A stretch of DNA of 64,000 nt from Nocardia flavorosea NBRC 108225 (GTDB lineage: Bacteria; Actinomycetota; Actinomycetes; Mycobacteriales; Mycobacteriaceae). Below are positions 60,565-64,000 of the stretch, piece after piece. A program made the translations under genes and the position numbers. The DNA lies in contig NZ_BDCG01000021.1 in assembly GCF_001613385.1 (NCBI RefSeq), positions 186,001 through 250,000 on the forward strand, given 5' to 3'. The notes below the pieces were generated by a model that worked only from the letters and a program-made list of their open reading frames with translations, did no database searches and was not told where the DNA came from. Each line of letters opens with the position of its first letter. Position 1 is the first letter of the stretch.

Positions 60565-61794
60565 GTGGAACTGTTCACCTCGACCGACCGCGCCCGCGAA
60601 TACCGGCAGAAACTGCTCGGTTTCATGGACGAATGCGTGTACCCGGCCGAACCGGTCTACGCGGAGCAGATGGCCGCGGCCGGCGATCCGCATCATCACC
60701 CGCAGATCCTCGAGGACCTGAAGGCGGAGGCGAAGAAGCGCGGCCTGTGGAATCTTTTCCACCCGCACGAGGAATGGGGACCGGGGCTGACCAACCTGGA
60801 GTACGCGCCGCTGGCCGAGATCATGGGCCGTAGCCCGGCGCTGGCACCGGAGGCGTGCAACTGTTCGGCGCCCGATACCGGGAACATGGAGGTGTTCACC
60901 CTCTTCGGTACCGAGGAACACAAACAACGCTGGCTCGAACCGCTGCTCGACGGCACCATCCGCTCGGCCTTCGCGATGACCGAGCCCGGTGTAGCCAGCT
61001 CCGATGCCACGAATGTCGAAATGCGGATGGAACGCGACGGCGACCACTACGTCCTCAACGGCCGCAAATGGTTCGCCTCCAACGCCATGCATCGCCACTG
61101 CAAGGTGCTGATCGTCATGGGTAAAACCGATCCGGAGGCACCCAAGCACCGGCAGCAGTCGATGATGGTGGTGCCGATCGATGCGCCGGGAGTCCGGGTG
61201 GTGCGCAATCTGCCGGTATTCGGGTATGTCGACCGTGAGGGCCACGCCGAAATCGAATTCACCGACGTCCGGGTTCCGGTGACCGATGTGCTCAAAGGCG
61301 AGGGTGAGGGGTTCGCGATCAGTCAGGCGCGGCTCGGCCCGGGCCGGATCCACCATGCGATGCGTGCCATCGGGATGGCCGAGCGCGCCCTGGAACTCAT
61401 GTGCGCGCGGGCCGAATCGCGGGTCACGTTCGGGCGCAAGGTCAGTGAACGTGCCAATATCCGCGACTGGATCGCCGAAGCTCGTATCGATATCGAACAG
61501 GCACGGCTGCTCACGCTGAAGACGGCCTGGATGATGGATACGGTCGGCAACAAGGAGGCGCGCACGGAGATCGCGGCCATCAAGATCGCTGCGCCGGTGA
61601 TGGCGCTACGCATCGTGGACCGCGCAATCCAGGTGTACGGGGCGGCCGGGGTGACCGAGGATTTCCCGCTGGCCAGTATGTACGCCCACCTGCGGACGCT
61701 GCGTATCGCCGACGGGCCCGACGAGGTGCACAAGCTCACCATTGCCCGCGCCGAACTCGGCAAGGCCCGCGCCGCCGCCGAAACCGCCGGCTGA
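60565..61794 (+). CDS. Acyl-CoA dehydrogenase
   Basis: A 409-residue flavoenzyme from GTG 60565, seven bases after GGAG. It has FAMTEPGVASSDATN (FAD and substrate loop), GRKWFASNAM, and a C-terminal helical domain with VYGAAGVTEDFPLASMYAHL and RTLRIADGPDEVH. It catalyses alpha-beta oxidation of an acyl-CoA with FAD, passing electrons to ETF. Position behind a palindrome and followed, after a gap, by a thioesterase-like gene fits fatty-acid or sterol side-chain catabolism. Confidence 0.92.
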   Translation: MELFTSTDRAREYRQKLLGFMDECVYPAEPVYAEQMAAAGDPHHHPQILEDLKAEAKKRGLWNLFHPHEEWGPGLTNLEYAPLAEIMGRSPALAPEACNCSAPDTGNMEVFTLFGTEEHKQRWLEPLLDGTIRSAFAMTEPGVASSDATNVEMRMERDGDHYVLNGRKWFASNAMHRHCKVLIVMGKTDPEAPKHRQQSMMVVPIDAPGVRVVRNLPVFGYVDREGHAEIEFTDVRVPVTDVLKGEGEGFAISQARLGPGRIHHAMRAIGMAERALELMCARAESRVTFGRKVSERANIRDWIAEARIDIEQARLLTLKTAWMMDTVGNKEARTEIAAIKIAAPVMALRIVDRAIQVYGAAGVTEDFPLASMYAHLRTLRIADGPDEVHKLTIARAELGKARAAAETAG

Positions 61795-62326
61795 GTACCC
61801 GGCGCACACCGGGATTTCGTAGGGTGGGCAACTCTCCAGGCCTCGTAGGGCTCGGTGGAGCCGCTGCCGTACCGGGCTCGGCAATCGGGGCAACCCGGAG
61901 CCCTCGCTGAACTCGGCGCCACAACTGGACAGGTGGGTCCGGGCGGAGCCGAACCGGCCATGGGCTGCCCGGTGGCGTGCCGGTGCGCGGCGGTCCGCAA
62001 CCCATCGAGGGACCAGGGCTGCGGCTTCCGGGTGCCCCGACGGCCTTCCCCCCAAGCAGGGGTGAGGACCGACCTCAGCGGCTTCGAGCCGCGTGAGTGC
62101 CGCCGTTGCGGGTTGGACCCGGGTGTCGTCGGCCCGACGTTTCCCGCCGGTCCATGCGCCCGCGGAGGTTCGCCGAGAATCAGCGGATCGTGGACTGTCG
62201 CCCCTGCGTCGGTAGCCGGCCGACGTAGCTGCTGTGCGCGCGGCACGCTCCGGATACGTTGGATAGGTCCGGGACACATCCGGTGATCGGCCGGTGCTGT
62301 CGTGGACGAGCGCGAGGAGGCTACGT
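61795..62326. other. Intergenic, about 530 bp, nothing recognised
   Basis: Open frames on both strands but with shadow composition. GAGGAGG at 62313-62319 is the ribosome site of the next gene. Confidence 0.4.
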
Positions 62327-63112
62327 ATGACCGTGGAGACCGGTACCGAACCGCAGCGGCGGCGGCATATCCTGCTGGAACTGGGTTTCGCGACCACGAT
62401 GGTGGGCGAAGAGCTGCACGGGACGGCGACGATCACCCCGCAGATGCACGCGCCGGGTACCGGCCGGTTACGGACCTCCGTGCTCGCCACCTGGACCGAT
62501 ACGGTGACCGGCCTGCTTGCGGCGCTCACCCTGGGACCGCGGGTTCCGGTGACCCTCGAACTCGATGTGCACCTCTACCGGCCGGCGCCCGGCTCCGGTG
62601 AGGTGCGGGCGGTGGGCCGCAAGATCAAGGCGGGGCGTTCGGTCTTCGTCGCGGAGGTGGAGTGGACCGTCGACGGCGAACCCTTCGCGTTCGGCGGCGG
62701 GTCGTTCATGGTGTCGCCGAACGAGGAACTGCGGCTACCGGACCGGATGAGTATCGATATGCCGGTCACCGGACAGCTGCTCGCGGTACCGCTGGCCGAG
62801 CGGGCGGGTTGTGAGCGGCGGGCACCGGGCACCGCGGTGCTGCCGCGTACCGACGACGGCCTGAACGCGTCCCGCACGGTGAACGGTGGCCTGATCGCGC
62901 TCGCCGCCGAGGAGGCGATGCTCTCGCTTGCTCCCGGTGCGACCCTGAGCACGCTGGGTCTGCGCTACCTGCAAGCCGCGCGAGTGGGTCCGGTCGTCGC
63001 CGACGCGACGCTGCGGGCCGATGTGGCGCGGGCGACGCTGCGCGACGCCGGTAACGAGGACCGGATAACCACGTTGGCGACGGGCCGCCTGTTCCCGGCG
63101 AGTGGCCGGTGA
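62327..63112 (+). CDS. PaaI/hotdog thioesterase-like protein
   Basis: A 261-residue protein from ATG 62327 behind GAGGAGG. Two hotdog-type halves are visible: LHGTATITPQMHAPGTGRLR with TSVLATWTDTVTGLLAALT, then VNGGLIALAAEEAMLSLAPG. The fold hydrolyses acyl-CoA thioesters. This double form is found near fatty-acid and sterol genes in nocardiae. Its stop overlaps the start of the TetR gene (GTGA). Confidence 0.72.
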   Translation: MTVETGTEPQRRRHILLELGFATTMVGEELHGTATITPQMHAPGTGRLRTSVLATWTDTVTGLLAALTLGPRVPVTLELDVHLYRPAPGSGEVRAVGRKIKAGRSVFVAEVEWTVDGEPFAFGGGSFMVSPNEELRLPDRMSIDMPVTGQLLAVPLAERAGCERRAPGTAVLPRTDDGLNASRTVNGGLIALAAEEAMLSLAPGATLSTLGLRYLQAARVGPVVADATLRADVARATLRDAGNEDRITTLATGRLFPASGR

Positions 63113-63789
63113 CGGCCCGGGAGGCCGGCGCGGTGGCCGATACCGCCACCGGCCCCGGCGCCGGGGCGAAACCCGCCGGTGGTCGCCCGGCGCCGAAGAG
63201 CGCGCGCGGCATCCGGACCCGGGCCGCACTGGTGGCCGCGGCGCGGCAGGTGTTCGAAAGCGACGGGTTCGTCGATGCCCGGATCAGCGATATCGCCCGC
63301 ACCGCGGGTGTGGCCTCGGGTTCCTTCTACACCCATTTCGACAGCAAGGAAGAGATTTTCTCCGAAGTCGTCGCGCAGGTCCGCGACGAAATGTTGCATC
63401 CGCATGTCCGGGCCCGGGGTGGAAGTGCCGATCCGCGGGACTGGATCGCCGCAGCCAACCGGGAGTACCTGCGCGCCTACCGGCGTAATGCCCGGCTGAT
63501 GGCAGCATTGGAACAGGTCTCGCGGGTCGATCAGCAGTTCGCGGCGCTGCGCGCCGAACGGGCGTCGGCGTTCATCGATCGCAATGCGGCACTGATCCGC
63601 GATCTGCAGCAGCGCGACCTGGTGACGTCGCGGCTGGACGCACGGGTGACGGCGCTGGCATTGTCGAGCATGGTGAGCCGGATGGCCTCGCTGGTATTCG
63701 TCGAGGGTGAGCAGATCGGTTTCGACACCTTGCTCGAAACCCTGAACTGGATCTGGTTCAACGCACTGCAACTGCCCGAACCGTCGTGA
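63109..63789 (+). CDS. TetR-family regulator coupled to the thioesterase
   Basis: A 226-residue protein from GTG 63109. A proline/glycine N-terminal tail is followed by the HTH (RTRAALVAAARQVFESDGFV, DARISDIARTAGVASGSFYT, HFDSKEEIFSEVV) and a TetR_C ligand domain. It is coupled to the upstream gene and is a candidate for binding the palindrome at 60470. Confidence 0.85.
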   Translation: MTAREAGAVADTATGPGAGAKPAGGRPAPKSARGIRTRAALVAAARQVFESDGFVDARISDIARTAGVASGSFYTHFDSKEEIFSEVVAQVRDEMLHPHVRARGGSADPRDWIAAANREYLRAYRRNARLMAALEQVSRVDQQFAALRAERASAFIDRNAALIRDLQQRDLVTSRLDARVTALALSSMVSRMASLVFVEGEQIGFDTLLETLNWIWFNALQLPEPS

Positions 63790-63808
63790 CCGCGGTCCAC
63801 GGGGCGCG

Positions 63809-64000
63809 TCACACGCGCCGGGTCGCGGCGAACCCCAGAAATTTCCGGAGATAGCCCACTACCCCGCGCAACGGGACAGCCCGTGGCCAGTCGTTCGGGC
63901 GAACGTAGGCGTCCGTGCCACCGTCCACGAACACGATGCTGCCGCAAAGGAATTCGGCAGACGGGGACAGCATCATCGACACCCAGTCGGCGATGTGCTC
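63809..64000 (-). CDS. Short-chain dehydrogenase/reductase, C-terminal part (cut by window edge)
   Basis: The minus-strand frame from the edge reads EHIADWVSMMLSPSAEFLCG then SIVFVDGGTDAYVRPNDWPR, ending at a TGA at 63809-63811. VDGGTDA is the usual end of classical SDR proteins, just after the last strand of the Rossmann fold. The catalytic YxxxK lies outside the window. It converges with the TetR gene. Confidence 0.78.
   Translation of the reverse strand, partial: EHIADWVSMMLSPSAEFLCGSIVFVDGGTDAYVRPNDWPRAVPLRGVVGYLRKFLGFAATRRV

Noticed and set aside
1..64000. rRNA, tRNA, CRISPR arrays and intact transposases
   Set aside because: No tRNA-like cloverleaf, regular spaced repeats or transposase motifs were recognised by eye; a tRNA/Infernal scan would settle this.

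Overview
The window is high-GC actinobacterial DNA. The best fit is Nocardia or a close relative in the Mycobacteriales. The reasons are a type VII secretion (ESX) substrate cassette with an EspC-like protein, a CYP125-type steroid P450, a DUF574-type SAM methyltransferase, many TetR regulators, frequent GTG and TTG starts, and 4-bp ATGA/GTGA gene overlaps. I had no tools. Family calls come from reading motifs and recalling families, and all coordinates were read by eye.

Layout. 1-2159: end of a nitrate/sulfonate-type ABC importer operon (ATPase cut by the window edge, two permeases). 2211-11732: housekeeping and hypothetical genes: NAD-dependent epimerase, SRPBCC protein, DEAD-box RNA helicase, ATP-dependent DNA ligase, an iron-type solute-binding lipoprotein behind a strong promoter with a palindrome, and a small DUF1540 cysteine-rich protein. 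11875-18930: truncated MarR remnant, CYP125-like P450 with its TetR, an NlpC/P60-like peptidase, an MFS remnant, a beta-propeller glycosidase-like protein, and an alanine/glycine:cation symporter. 19170-21584: four translationally coupled genes forming a type VII secretion cassette, followed by a decayed second copy of the 3' end of the symporter.

22313-27927 is a compact minus-strand defence island: SecB-like chaperone, XRE antitoxin, a frameshifted toxin-like gene, a zinc-motif protein, mcrC and a frameshifted mcrB. It resembles a toxin-antitoxin-chaperone (TAC) locus next to a McrBC restriction system, partly decayed. 28099-42086 holds P450s, alpha/beta hydrolases, a DHFR-like reductase, a FAD oxidoreductase with a divergent GntR and paired operator-like repeats, an AraC regulator, an antibiotic-kinase-like phosphotransferase, and a DrrAB-type exporter divergent from a TetR with two matching palindromes. 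42343-50816: O-methyltransferase, a DUF2252 gene with an internal deletion, dienelactone hydrolase, transporter-regulator remnants, a frameshifted PAS-GGDEF protein, the DUF574-type methyltransferase, a DapB-like oxidoreductase and a Nudix protein. 50928-57348: DMT exporter and MocR regulator whose divergent start codons overlap, a secreted protein, flavin monooxygenase, YHS-domain protein, redoxin and TetR, and an orphan RHH antitoxin. 57618-64000: phosphotransferase, a second unusual P450, an acyl-CoA dehydrogenase behind a 20-bp palindrome, a thioesterase-like protein with a coupled TetR, and the tail of a short-chain dehydrogenase.

Themes. Two P450s (28099-29355 and 59054-60331) are close paralogues that lack the usual ExxR and I-helix threonine, as in the CYP157 family. 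Three genes carry apparent single-base frameshifts at short homopolymer or G/C-rich sites. That could be true decay or assembly error and should be settled before the genes are called dead. Many operators can be read directly from divergent promoter regions. I saw no rRNA, tRNA, CRISPR array or intact transposase.
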